Assembly (NCBI GenBank): GCA_014843695.1
Contig: CM026401.1
Coordinates: 47,323,632-47,387,631, forward strand
Source: Archivesica marissinica
Lineage: Eukaryota > Mollusca > Bivalvia > Venerida > Vesicomyidae
Reading direction: 5' to 3'
Length of the DNA: 64,000 nucleotides
The notes under the pieces were generated by a model that worked only from the letters and a program-made list of their open reading frames with translations, was not told where the DNA came from and ran no database searches. Made by a program: the position numbers and the translations under genes. Positions 46,501 through 56,803 of this stretch are shown here, piece after piece (positions within the stretch are counted from its first letter, which is position 1; each line of letters begins with the position of its first letter).

Positions 46501-48911
46501 GGTGGTGTCGATGAGATTAGTGATGGGGTTCATGGTGCAAAAACCAATAACTGAATGACAAGAGGAAGGTAGGATTACAATGGTGTCGATGAGATTAGAG
46601 ATGGGGTTCATGGTATAACAACAATGGACAAGACGAAGGTAGGATTACGGTGGTGTCGATGAGATTAGAGATGGGGTTCATGGTATAACAACAATGGACA
46701 AGACGAAGGTAGGATTACGATGGTGACGATGAGATTAGAAATGGGGTTCATGGTATAACAACAATGGACAAGACGAAGGTAGGATTACGGTGGTGTCGAT
46801 GAGATTAGTGATGGGGTTCATGGTGCAAAAACCAATAACTGAATGACAAGAGGAAGGTAGGATTACAATGGTGTCGATGAGATTAGAGATGGGGTTCATG
46901 GTATAACAACAATGGACAAGACGAAGGTAGGATTACTGTGGTGTCGATGAGATTAGAGATGGGGTTCATGGTATAACAACAATGGACAAGACGAAGGTAG
47001 GATTACGATGGTGACGATGAGATTAGAGATGGGGTTCATGGTATAACAACAATGGACAAGACGAAGGTAGGATTACGATGGTGTCGATGAGATTAGTGAT
47101 GGGGTTCATGGTATAACAACAATGGACAAGACGAAGGTAGGATTACGGTGGTGTCGATGAGATTAGTGATGGGGTTCATGGTGCAAAAACCAATAACTGA
47201 ATGACAAGACGAAGGTAGGATTACAATGGTGTCGATGAGATTAGAGATGGGGTTCATGGTATAACAACAATGGACAAGACGAAGGTAGGATTACGGTGGT
47301 GTCGATGAGATTAGTGATGGGGTTCATGGTGCAAAAACCAATAACTGAATGACAAGACGAAGGTAGGATTACAATGGTGTCGATGAGATTAGAGATGGGG
47401 TTCATGGTATAACAACAATGGACAAGACGAAGGTAGGATTACGGTGGTGTCGATGAGATTAGTGATGGGGTTCATGGTGCAAAAACCAATAACTGAATGA
47501 CAAGAGGAAGGTAGGATTACAATGGTGTCGATGAGATTAGAGATGGGGTTCATGGTATAACAACAATGGACAAGACGAAGGTAGGATTACGGTGGTGTCG
47601 ATGAGATTAGTGATGGGGTTCATGGTGCAAAAACCAATAACTGAATGACAAGAGGAAGGTAGGATTACAATGGTGTCGATGAGATTAGAGATGGGGTTCA
47701 TGGTATAACAACAATGGACAAGACGAAGGTAGGATTACGGTGGTGTCGATGAGATTAGTGATGGGGTTCATGGTATAACAACAATGGACAAGACGAAGGT
47801 AGGATTACAATGGCGTCGATGAGATTAGAGATGGGGTTCATGGTATAACAACAATGGACAAGACGAAGGTAGGATTACAATGGTGTCGATGAGATTAGAG
47901 ATGGGGTTCATGGTATAACAACAATGGACAAGACGAAGGTAGGATTACTGTGGTGTCGATGAGATTAGAGATGGGGTTCATGGTATAACAACAAAGGACA
48001 AGACGAAGGTAGGACTACAATGGTGTCGATGAGATTAGAGATGGGGTTCATGGTATAACAACAATGGACAAGACGAAGGTAGGATTACGGTGGTGTCGAT
48101 GAGATTAGTGATGGGGTTCATGGTATAACAACAATGAATGGACAAGACGAAGGTAGGATTATGGTGGTGTTGATGAGATTAGAGATGGGGTTCATGGCGT
48201 AACAACAATGGACAAGACGAAGGTAGGATTACGATGGTGTCGATGAGATTAGTGATGGGGTTCAATTTCATGGTGTAACAACAAACGAGAAGGCAAACAT
48301 GAGGTATGATTCAACCACCTCGGAATAGACACAACCATCATATATCTATCAGAACTAGACCTTCCACAAGACCTTCCACAAGCCAGTTATGTAGCTTCCT
48401 CTTCCTCACATGAAAGAATTTGACACTTATGAGTGGGATTTGAACATTGGCGAGTGGCAAGTGATTTGAAGTCTACGATCGTATCCACTCGGGCACGGAG
48501 GTCCACAGAAAACAAAACACTTATATCAATTGAAATACAGGCATTTAACATGTTATTTATTTCCATCAATTTTAGTGTTCCTATTTGATTTATCAGGTGT
48601 TCAGTAATGATTCTCACCAATGCAACCCGGGTTCGATCCTCGGACCGGTAAGTATGCGAGATGGTACGGTGGTCGCCAGATCGGACAGGTGGGTTTTCTC
48701 CGGGTACTCCGGTTTCCTCCCACACGAATGACCACATTTATGCTTTCATCCGCGCCAACGCGAGTGATTAATATAAGTTGTTAAAACTTGCTTCGCAATC
48801 GTTGTAAAATAAATAAAGTTTAAAAATACTGATCAGAAATCTTATACAATGTATTACTTGTTTCAGGACCATGACAGCAGCAGCAGTAGCAGCCTCGAGG
48901 ATATCATTGCA
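43333..48911 (+). CDS. Unrecognised acidic, serine-rich protein, first three coding exons
   Basis: Gene-level entry, plus strand: exons 43333-43530, 45999-46118 and 48867-48911, encoding 66, 40 and 15 codons. All three are in phase 0 and have good splice sites. The ATG context GAAAATGGCG is favourable. The 121-residue product begins MADITDVTRGNSTTEKTSQV, is rich in D, E and S, has no hydrophobic segment, and ends DHDSSSSSSLEDIIA. It looks like a disordered N-terminal region of a larger protein. I recognise no family. Further exons must follow after 48911. The acidic exon at 59611 may belong to it but cannot be joined in phase with any exon seen here. Confidence 0.5.
43531..44162. other. Intron 1 of the unrecognised gene, degenerate repeats
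   Basis: Contains three loose direct repeats of AAGGGCAATAACTCT and TTGGATTAAATTCTGT words, period about 150 bp. No exon is seen. Confidence 0.5.
44163..44396. mobile_element. MITE with 5-bp target duplication (second family)
   Basis: Ends CAGGGTTCCC and GGGAACCTTG are inverted with one mismatch. GTATG flanks both sides (44158-44162 and 44397-44401). The interior is rich in TTGGCGC and AATTGGC words. It lies in intron 1 of the unrecognised gene. Non-coding. Confidence 0.8.
44518..45527. repeat. Tandem array, 28-bp unit, about 36 copies
   Basis: The unit is TATTGAAAGACTAGGTCAGT + ATGAGTGG, with CAATATG, TTAATATG and GCATTGAAAGG variants, including shortened 18-20-bp units. It is intronic. 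Confidence 0.95.
45540..45760. repeat. Dispersed repeat, copy 2
   Basis: TTTTGCTGACACTTTGTGGA, GAGTCGGTGAAGTGTCC and GGGGGTTTGCATTTCTC align in order with 38245-38600. A SINE follows it directly. Confidence 0.6.
45761..45978 (+). mobile_element. tRNA-derived SINE, family 2, abutting exon 2
   Basis: Begins TGGAAGTCATGATAGCTCAG and ends AATTTGTATAAACTAAG. It lacks the CAATCG part of the tail. The SINE ends just before the polypyrimidine tract of the exon 2 acceptor. Confidence 0.9.
45999..46118 (+). CDS. Unrecognised gene, exon 2
   Basis: Acceptor TTTCTATATTTATAG, then 40 codons from LNGSVDHVRDVSGDQERFDD to MDDKTK, then donor AAAG/GTAAGC. A SINE ends about 20 bp before the exon, and a 70-bp array begins at the donor itself. 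Phase 0 on both sides. Confidence 0.58.
46119..48290 (+). repeat. Intronic tandem array, 70/78-bp unit, derived from the exon 2 splice junction
   Basis: About 29 units, each containing GACAAGACGAAGGTAGGATT, then GGTGTCGATGAGATTAG and GGGGTTCATGGTATAACAAC. The first unit is the exon 2 end plus intron start: GATGACAAGACAAAG/GTAAGC, then TTGATGAGATTAGAGATGAG. Thus every unit repeats the last exon bases and a donor-like AAG/GTAGGA. 78-bp units replace ATAACAACAATGG with GCAAAAACCAATAACTGAAT. Confidence 0.95.
48291..48604. other. Intron 2, no feature recognised
   Basis: Sequence between the array and a SINE. A minus-strand open frame here includes SINE sequence and is not supported. Confidence 0.5.
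48605..48831 (+). mobile_element. tRNA-derived SINE, family 3, 5'-truncated
   Basis: ATTCTCACCAATGCAACCCG, GGTTCGATCCTCGGACCGG, TTTTCTCCGGGTACTCCGG and the tail GTGATTAATATAAGTTGTTA. It ends AAATAAATAAAG about 40 bp before exon 3. Confidence 0.88.
48867..48911 (+). CDS. Unrecognised gene, exon 3 (15 codons)
   Basis: Acceptor TACTTGTTTCAG and donor GCA/GTAAGT flank 45 bp encoding DHDSSSSSSLEDIIA. It joins in frame with exon 2. A family-3 SINE ends about 40 bp upstream. Confidence 0.52.
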
Positions 48912-49052
48912 GTAAGTTGGGTTAATTTTATACGCTTAATTATCATCGACTCCTTGTCAATTGGGATTATTTTTTAATTTATTTTTTGGAGGATATACAG
49001 AAGACTCTCCAATTCCACAAGCATCTCCATTGTTTTATACCGTCCTGGTCAA

Positions 49053-49140
49053 TAGCACTGATACATGAGACCTCGATTTATAGTCCAATCTGAAAGACTG
49101 TTAATATTTATTAGGGTCAGGTGGGGGACCACAGACTTGG
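49053..49140 (-). mobile_element. Family-1 SINE fragment beside an array
   Basis: GAGACCTCGATTTATAGTCC and TGAAAGACTGTTAATATTTA, then GGGTCAGGTGGGGGACC. Where the head should continue, a 67-bp array starts; its unit keeps GACCACTGAC, a word of the SINE head. Confidence 0.7.
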
Positions 49141-49945
49141 CTCGCCCGCATGTTCGCCGGAGGCGAGGGTAAATAAGCTCAATCATCATCATCGACCACT
49201 GACTTCGCTCCTCCACATGTTCGCCGGAGGCGAGGGTAAATAAGCTCAATCATCATCATCGACCACTAACTTTGCTCCTCCACATGTTCGCCGGAGGCGA
49301 GGGTAAATAAGCTCAATCATCATCATCGACCACTGACTTCGCTCGCCCACATGTTCACAGGAGGCGAGGGTAAATAAGCTCAATCATCATCATCGACCAC
49401 TGACTTCGCTAGCCCACATGTTCGCCGGAGGCGAGGGTAAATAAGCTCAATCATCATCATCGACCACTGACTTCGCTCACCTACATGTTCGCCGGAGGCA
49501 AGGGTAAATAAGCTCAATCATCATCATTGACCACTGACTTCGCTTGCCCACATGTTCGCCGGAGGCGAGGGTAAATAAGCTCAATCATCATCATCGACCA
49601 CTGACTTCGCTCGTCCACATGTTGGCCGGAGGCGAGGGTAAATAAGCTCAATCATCATCATCGACCACTGACTTCGCTCGTCCACATGTTCGCCGGAGGC
49701 GAGGGTAAATAAGCTCAATCATCATCATCGACCACTGACTTTGCTCGTCCACATGTTCGCCGGAGGCGAGGGTAAATAAGCTCAATCATCATCATCGACC
49801 ACTGACTTCGCTCGTCCACATGTTCGCCGGAGGCGAGGGTAAATAAGCTCAATCATCATCATCGACCACTGACTTCGCTCGCCCATATGTTCGCCGGAGG
49901 CGAGGGTAAATAAGATCAATCATCATCATCGACCACTGACTTCGT
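49137..49945. repeat. Tandem array, 67-bp unit, 12 copies
   Basis: The unit is CACTGACTTCGCTCGCCCAC, ATGTTCGCCGGAGGCGAGGG, TAAATAAGCTCAATCATCAT, CATCGAC. A GCCGGAGGCG palindrome sits in each unit. Confidence 0.95.
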
Positions 49946-50139
49946 CTAGTAGAAACTTGAACACAAGTAGAAAAGCTTACTCGGAAAGGAGCAAAAACAA
50001 GAATTACAATATAATACTATAATCTGCCACAAGTTGAGTCTTGACAGTGGGTCCACTGGCTTCTAACAAGTGCTCTGATACTAACGAGAAATAATTTCAT
50101 AATCGGACTGGGTAATCTCATTTGTTATGTTATATACTG

Positions 50140-50625
50140 GTGGCTAAAGTCAAGTTGTTATGTGGTCAGCTGACTGGTGGTCAATTTAATTGGCTAAAGT
50201 CAAGTTGTTATGTGGTCAGCTGACTGGTGGTCAATTTAATTGGCTAATTCAAGTTGTTATGTGGTCAGCTGACTGGTGGTCAATTTAATTGGCTAAAGTC
50301 AAGTTGTTATGGGGTCAGCTGTCTGGTGGTCAATTTAATTGGCTAAAGTCAAGTTGTTATGTGGTCAGCTGACTGGTGGTCAATTTAATTGGCTAAAGTC
50401 AAGTTGTTATGTGGTCAGCTGACTGGTGGTCAATTTAATTGGCTAATTCAAGTTGTTATGGGGTCAGCTGACTGGTGGTCAATTTAATTGGCTAATGTCA
50501 AGTTGTTATGGGGTCAGCTGTCTGGTGGTCAATTTAATTGGCTAAAGTCAAGTTGTTATGTGGTCAGCTGACTGGTGGTCAATTTAATTGGCTAATGTCA
50601 AGTTGTTATGTTAGACAACTGACTG
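50140..50625. repeat. Tandem array, 50-bp unit, about 10 copies
   Basis: The unit is GGCTAAAGTCAAGTTGTTAT, GTGGTCAGCTGACTGGTGGT, CAATTTAATT. Variants lack AAG or have GGGGTCAGCTGTC. Confidence 0.95.
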
Positions 50626-50739
50626 GTGGTCAGTTTTAGGTATTCAGTGGTGGGCCCTCGATGCATACGGACATGTTATATTTTGGCTCGACAATAATTA
50701 TAAAGATCTGGTCTAATGACATGATACACAAACAGATTT

Positions 50740-51037
50740 TTTCTACGTTTATTTATCGTCGTCTCCGGTTGCCCATATGAGTGACGCCTCCTGAAGAGAT
50801 TAGTCATTTTAGATTTGTGGAGGATAGTGCAATGATACAGACAGAGACCCATTCCAGAATCTCCTCTGGTTCTTTTAAGTGCACGGTGTAAAGCACCGAC
50901 ACGAGACTTCGATTTAAAGTCCCATCTGAAACACTGTTCATTTTATTAGAGTCAGATGGGGGGGATCGAACCTGCGATCCCTGGATTCCCAGTACATCGT
51001 AGTAACAACTGGACTACTTATCCGTCTGTGCACAAAC
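50740..51037 (-). mobile_element. tRNA-derived SINE, family 1, near full length
   Basis: Reversed: TTATCGTCGTCTCCGGTTGC, CATATGAGTGACGCCTCCTG, GAAACACTGTTCATTTTATT, GGGGATCGAACCTGCGATCC. The most complete reversed copy in the window. Confidence 0.9.
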
Positions 51038-51555
51038 AGACAATGTGAAACTACGAGAATTCTTCATATGCTAGAAATAAATATTTCCAACACGAGTTGC
51101 AGTGCATTGTGGGTTATTTGTACGCAGTTGTATGGATAGGTTGATTATGTTGTATATATGCAAGCTACATCCGAACGCCGACATCCGAATATAGTATGAT
51201 TACTGGTCTTCAATATTTATTGGTTTGAGATGGTGGAATAATGAGGAAACTTGAACGACAATTAGTGACGTGATGCATAATGCATGTGTATCGTCAATGA
51301 CTGTATTCGACTGGCACATTTCCATTGAGTTGTTCTAATTAATCCCTGTGTAAATGCCTACTTGCATAACATGCAGCCCATTCACCGTTCAATTAGAAAT
51401 AAACTGCTAAGATCGCATACTATGGCGTTTTTGGAAAGATGCCAAAATGATCTTTGTGCAATGTGCAGTTTTCTGCTTTGTTTGTTTTTGTTTTTTTTTA
51501 ATCTTTCTGTGGAGGAATCTAAACATGTGATCCAACCCATTGTGTTATATATAAA
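51038..51555. other. Unassigned sequence
   Basis: No gene or repeat recognised. Confidence 0.5.
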
Positions 51556-51865
51556 CAGGGTTCATTCTAGGTCAGTATTTTTGGGAGAAGTGAGAAAGCG
51601 CATGATCGCTTCTTTAAATGGTGTTCTTTAATATACTTCTGTAAAATAGGGTTAAAATGCACAGTACAATCATTAATTACAACATTTGAATAGAACGAGT
51701 GCTTTATAATGGGCCAGTGTATCTTACTAGACAAAATTTTGTTTGAAAATCGTAAAAACCAAACAATTTTATTTTTTTTCTAGGGAGAAGTGGGGCCCCC
51801 AGAGGGCATAATCAGTGTTCTTATGGCGACAATTTAGCCCACATTGCCCTCTAGAATGATCCCTA
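51556..51865 (-). mobile_element. MITE, CAGGG-ended family (310 bp)
   Basis: Reversed copy: CAGGGTTCATTCTAG to CTAGAATGATCCCTA. It is flanked on both sides by ATATAAA, which may include the 5-bp duplication but is low complexity. Confidence 0.85.
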
Positions 51866-51954
51866 ATATAAATACTTGTATGTTTGTGATTGTGTTTATG
51901 TAAAAATATGACTAAACTAAAACTGTCTAAATGCTGAATGAATTGGAAGGAATG

Positions 51955-52170
51955 GTCACACAACATAGATCCAGATCAGCTGTGGCATAACGCCGTGTCT
52001 GATCAGGATCTATGTTGTTTGCTATTCAGCCAAGTGTTCTAGCTCCGCTATCCGAATAGCAAACAGCGTAGAGCCAGATCAGATGACACTGACTAAAGTC
52101 GCTTTTACAAACAGCATAGAGCCAGATCAGACGACACTGAACATGCTGTTTGCAAAAGCGACTTGGTATT
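51955..52170. repeat. Hairpin-containing dispersed repeat
   Basis: A hairpin at 51961-52022 (CAACATAGATCCAGATCAGC against GATCAGGATCTATGTTG) is followed by two more half-copies (AGCGTAGAGCCAGATCAGAT, AGCATAGAGCCAGATCAGAC) and a closing TGCTGTTTGC. Related to 15786-15852. Confidence 0.75.
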
Positions 52171-52317
52171 TATCCATTGCAATTTGCGGCATTCCCACCC
52201 CCCTCCCCCCCCCGCGTGCGGTGCAATGTATACGGTGCCTTCCGAAAGGTTGTTAGTTTGAGCCTCCGATAGGAACTATGGTGACACTTGCGATTAATCT
52301 AATGTTGAAAAAACTCG

Positions 52318-52554
52318 TTTAGTTTATACAAATTTATTTTAGCTCGATTGCGAAACAAGTTCTTACAACTTATATTAATCACTCTCGAGACCTCATTCCT
52401 GATGGAATCCATCGCCACGAGGGAGAGAGAAGAGGCAATGTGGAACTTAAATGCCTTGCCTAAGGGCACAATCGTAACAGCTCCAGCGGCGCTCGAACTC
52501 CGGACCTTTCGCATCTGAAGCGAATGTGCTACCACTGCATTATTACGACTTCCA
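52318..52554 (-). mobile_element. tRNA-derived SINE, family 2
   Basis: Reversed full-length copy from AGTTTATACAAATTTATTTT to TATTACGACTTCCA. A short forward tail scrap follows at 52558-52597 (CTTGTTTTGCAATCGAGCTA). Confidence 0.9.
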
Positions 52555-52704
52555 AAAAACTTGTTTTGCAATCGAGCTAAGATAAATTGGCATACCGTAG
52601 TTACTCGCCTATTGACCGTAGAAATATCTGAAAAAAGCATAGACTTTCACAGCTGTCTGTAAACTTTTAGCAAATCAAATTTATTGTTGTGCATCAGTGC
52701 ATTT

Positions 52705-53410
52705 GTTTATGTGTAGGATATAAGCCGAAAATGGTCCAATATGTAAAATATTGGACTGTGTGAGACGTGTAGCGCCGAAGACAGTACCAATATTTAACAT
52801 ATTGGATCGGTTCGACGCTTATATTTTACTTAAAACACACACTTATAAATATAACAAGATCCTACTAATTAAAATTGTTAATTTCCTGCATGTACGCGTA
52901 GTATTTAATATAATACTCTGGCCTTTTGACACCAGTCCAATATTAATAATGGACTGCAAGTACAAAGGTATGACGTCACGACCTTGTTTTGAGTATAGGA
53001 TATAAGCCGAATCCGTTTGAGGTTAATATCTCACTTAAAATACACACATATATACGGTAGCAAGATCCTACTAATTAAAATTGTTAATTTCATATATTTA
53101 CGTGTAGGATTTAATATAATACTCTGGCCTTTTGACAGCAGTCCAATATTAATAATAATGGACTGCAAGTACAAAGGTATGACGTCACGACAGTGTTTTA
53201 AATTGATATAAGTTACAGTGCTTTTACATGTAGGATTTGATATAAAACTCTGGCCTTTTGACAGCAGTCCAATATTAATAATAACTGCAAGTACAAAGGT
53301 ATGACGTCACGAGTGTTTTAAGATTTGATGGAAGTAAAGATCATACAAATTGTACTGTAAAAGCACTGTAACTGATATCAAATCTTAAAACACTCATGAC
53401 GTGGTTTCCA
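52705..53410. repeat. CRE-containing palindromic element, tandem partial copies and inversion
   Basis: One full copy (52705-52990), a second (52993-53215) lacking part of the hairpin, a third fragment (53215-53330), then an inverted piece (53345-53405). TGACGTCA occurs at 52971-52978, 53180-53187 and 53302-53309. The inverted piece forms a hairpin through TGTTTTAAGATTTGAT and its complement. Confidence 0.8.
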
Positions 53411-53799
53411 TATTATCAACCCGTCTTATACCGTTATACGCGGGTCTATGCAACATATCACTGATTTAAGACCAAAGTTGGGGGGGTCGTCTTATAGTCG
53501 AGATCGTCTTATAGGCGAGTAAATACAGCAAATATTTTAACATACATGATTCTCAGCTGACTACTGGAATACAACACACTACACTGTTTCAACTGAGGAT
53601 AACATTTAATGTGCTATCTAATGTATAGATTTGGGCAGGCATCCCAGTACAATATTAATATATTTATAGTCTTAGATTACTGACAAGTCTGGCAGGTGAA
53701 CGTACAGCAATGTATATGTGTTTTACTATTATACAACGTGTCAATACTAGTAACAAATTGAGGCCCATGCAGAGTTATCGATAATCAATTAATCATTGG
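53411..53799. other. Unassigned sequence
   Basis: A GTCTTATAGTCGAG-like motif near 53490 recurs near 37350 (GTCGTCTTATAGGC), so part of it is repetitive. Nothing else recognised. Confidence 0.5.
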
Positions 53800-54065
53800 T
53801 GGTGTTTTACGTTTATTTATCGTCGCTACCGGTTGCCCATATGAGCGATGCCGCCTGAAGAGATTAGTCATTTTAGAGTTTTGGAGGATGGTGCAATGAT
53901 ACAGACAGAGACCCATTTCAGAGTCTCCTGTGGTTCTTTTACGTGCACGATGTAAAGCACCGACACGAGACCTTGGTTTAAAGTCCCATCTGAAAGACTG
54001 TTAATTTTATTATGGTCAGACGGGGAATCGAACCTGCGATCCCTGGATTACCAGTCCAGCATGTT
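53800..54065 (-). mobile_element. tRNA-derived SINE, family 1
   Basis: Reversed copy: ACGTTTATTTATCGTCGCTA, CCGGTTGCCCATATGAGCGA, head GGGGAATCGAACCTGCGATC. The head end is lost after CCAGCATGTTA. Confidence 0.9.
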
Positions 54066-54246
54066 AATTAATTGTAGAGATCAATATGGTATATATAAAC
54101 CACCATAAAGTTATATTATAAAATGTATCTGTCGGGACCTCAAAATATACACTGCAAATATGATTGAGTTAGAACACTAACAAGTGAGTTTATCATGTAG
54201 CGTTCATAAGTAGTTCCTTCCATCCGCGTACATCGCTGGACATCGA

Positions 54247-54415
54247 CTAACCCTAATAAAATTAACAGTCTTTCAGATGGGACATTAAACCAAGGTCTTG
54301 TGTCGGTGCTTTACACCGTGCACGTAAAAGAACCAGAGGAGACTCTGGAATGGGTCTCTGTCTGTATAATGCACTGTCCTCCAAAATCTAAAATGACTAA
54401 TCTCATAAACACAAG
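54247..54415 (+). mobile_element. Family-1 SINE body, opposite orientation to its neighbour
   Basis: CCTAATAAAATTAACAGTCT, TTCAGATGGGACATTAAACC, CGTGCACGTAAAAGAACCAG and AGGAGACTCTGGAATGGGTC. Head and tail are missing. With the copy at 53800 it forms an inverted pair. Confidence 0.85.
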
Positions 54416-54639
54416 TTGTCTTTGTTGATTCGTCACACCATACAAAAAGTAGTCCGCTACGAATATTAATGAGAATAGAATAATTTTGCAATGCGTTATG
54501 AATAGTGATCACATGGGCTGAATTAGCCAATCAGAATCGTGTTGTAATTATATCGTAATAAAGTACCATATATGTAAAAAACATATATTACAATGACTGT
54601 GTGTTTAAAAAAACTCCAAATATCCTACAGAATACAGTT
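54416..54639. other. Unassigned sequence
   Basis: No gene or repeat recognised. Confidence 0.5.
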
Positions 54640-55200
54640 TCATCCACAGGCACTCGACGTGGACCTAGGACACAATAAGGGAGAACATGACCCCCCCCCC
54701 CCCACTGACCCCTCCCCCTGACCAGATCTTCCCCATATATTTACATGTGCACAATATACAAATTATATACACATCCACAGGCACTCGAAGTGGACCTTGG
54801 ATACAATAAGGGAGAACATGACCCCCCCCCCCCCACTGACCAGATCTTCCCCATATATTTACATGTGCACAATATACAAATAATATACATATTTATGATA
54901 ATACCCCCATGTGCTATACATGTAGTATATTATATAGTATAATATACATTCATGTTGGTATAAGACCATTTTGATGGCAAATTTCCATTTCTGTATATAT
55001 ATGGGGATGATCTGGTCATGGGGGTGGGGGGATCAGTGGGGGGTATGTTCGGGGGTGGTCAGTGGGGGGGTATGTTTGGGGGGGTCAGTGGAGGGTATGT
55101 TTGAGGGGGTCAGTGGGGGGTTTGTTTGGGGGGGTCAGTGGGATGAGGGAGTATTATGTTCTCCTTTATTGTGTCCTAGCTCCACGCCGAGTGCCTGTTG
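54640..55200. repeat. Duplicated and inverted repeat with C/G homopolymers
   Basis: Two direct copies (54642-54770 and 54771-54888) of ATCCACAGGCACTCGACGTG with GGGAGAACATGACC and a C-run. An inverted copy lies at about 55000-55200 (GGTCAGTGGGATGAGGGAGT, then ATTGTGTCCTAGCTCCACG). The inverted part has five GGGGGTCAGTGG-like repeats. Confidence 0.8.
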
Positions 55201-55577
55201 TGGTAGCATTGCTACTTGTACGTAAAATTGCAAATTTTATAAAATGTTATTCCTTTAATACAACATAATGTCGATTTAATAGATAAAAGATCTAAAAATT
55301 AAAAACAATTTACACACTCTATCGAAATACATACGCACGATACCTAACTAATCTCATGAAAGATTCATAGAACATATCCGCATCATGAAAGCCTCAGTAT
55401 TGACACACTGGCATTTTGTGAATGAAATGTTAGCTAGAGGCATGAAAGGTTTGTATCGATTATCTCGCGTTAAATACATCGAATGGGCATTTTAGTACCT
55501 TTCCTTTCACTACGGTGGATAGTGTATTCCATAAGCAGCATCACGTAACAATGTAAACGAACACGGGAACAAACTGT
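55201..55577. other. Unassigned sequence
   Basis: No gene or repeat recognised. Confidence 0.5.
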
Positions 55578-56803
55578 CACTTGAAATCAAATGTAGCCAG
55601 TATGTGATTGTAACTTGAGATCAAATGCAACCAGTATGTCATTGTCACTTGAGATCCAATGTAACCAGTATATCATTGTAACTTGGGATCAAATGCAACC
55701 AGTATATCATTGTAACTTGAGATCAAATGCAATCAGTATGTCATTGTAACTTGAGATCAAATGCAACCAGTATATCATTGTAACTTGAGATCAAATGCAA
55801 CCAGTATATCATTGTAACTTGAGATCAAATGCAATCAGTATGTCATTGTAACTTGAGATCCAATGTAACCAGTATATCATTGTAACTTGGGATCAAATGC
55901 AACCAGTATATCATTGTAACTTGAGATCAAATGCAATCAGTATGTCATTGTAACTTGAGATCAAATGCAACCAGTATATCATTGTAACTTGAGATCAAAT
56001 GCAACAAGTATATCATTGTAACGTGAGATCAAATGTAACCAGTATACAATTGTAACTTGAGATCATGTGTAACAATTATATCATTGTAACTTGAGATCAA
56101 ATGCAACCAGTATATCATTGTAACTTGAGATCAAATGCAACCAGTATCATTGTAACTTGAGATCAAATGCAACCAGTATATCATTGTAACTTGAGATCAA
56201 ATGCAACCAGTATGTCATTGTAACTTGAGATCAAATGCAACCAGTATATCATTGTAACTTGAGATCAAATGCAACAAGTATATCATTGTAACGTGAGATC
56301 AAATGTAACCAGTATACAATTGTAACTTGAGATCATGTGTAACAATTATATCATTGTAACTTGAGATCAAATGCAACCAGTATATCATTGTAACTTGAGA
56401 TCAAATGCAACCAGTATCATTGTAACTTGAGATCAAATGCAACCAGTATATCATTGTAACTTGAGATCAAATGCAACCAGTATGTCATTGTAACTTGAGA
56501 TCAAATGCAACCAGTATATCATTGTAACTTGAGATCAAATGCAACAAGTATATCATTGTAACGTGAGATCAAATGTAACCAGTATACAATTGTAACTTGA
56601 GATCATGTGTAACAATTATATCATTGTAACTTGAGATCAAATGCAACCAGTATATCATTGTAACTTGAGATCAAATGCAACCAGTATATCATTGTAACTT
56701 GAGATCAAATGCAACAAGTATATCATTGTAACTTGAGATCAAATGCAACCAGTATATCATTGTAACTTGAGATCAAATGCAACCAGTATGCATTGTAACT
56801 TGT
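55578..56803. repeat. Tandem array, 34-bp unit, about 36 copies with 270-bp higher-order repeat
   Basis: The unit is ATTGTAACTTGAGATCAAAT + GCAACCAGTATATC. A set of eight distinguishable units, including ATTGTAACGTGAGATC and GATCATGTGTAACAATTATA, recurs at 56001, 56271 and 56541, i.e. every 270 bp. Confidence 0.96.
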
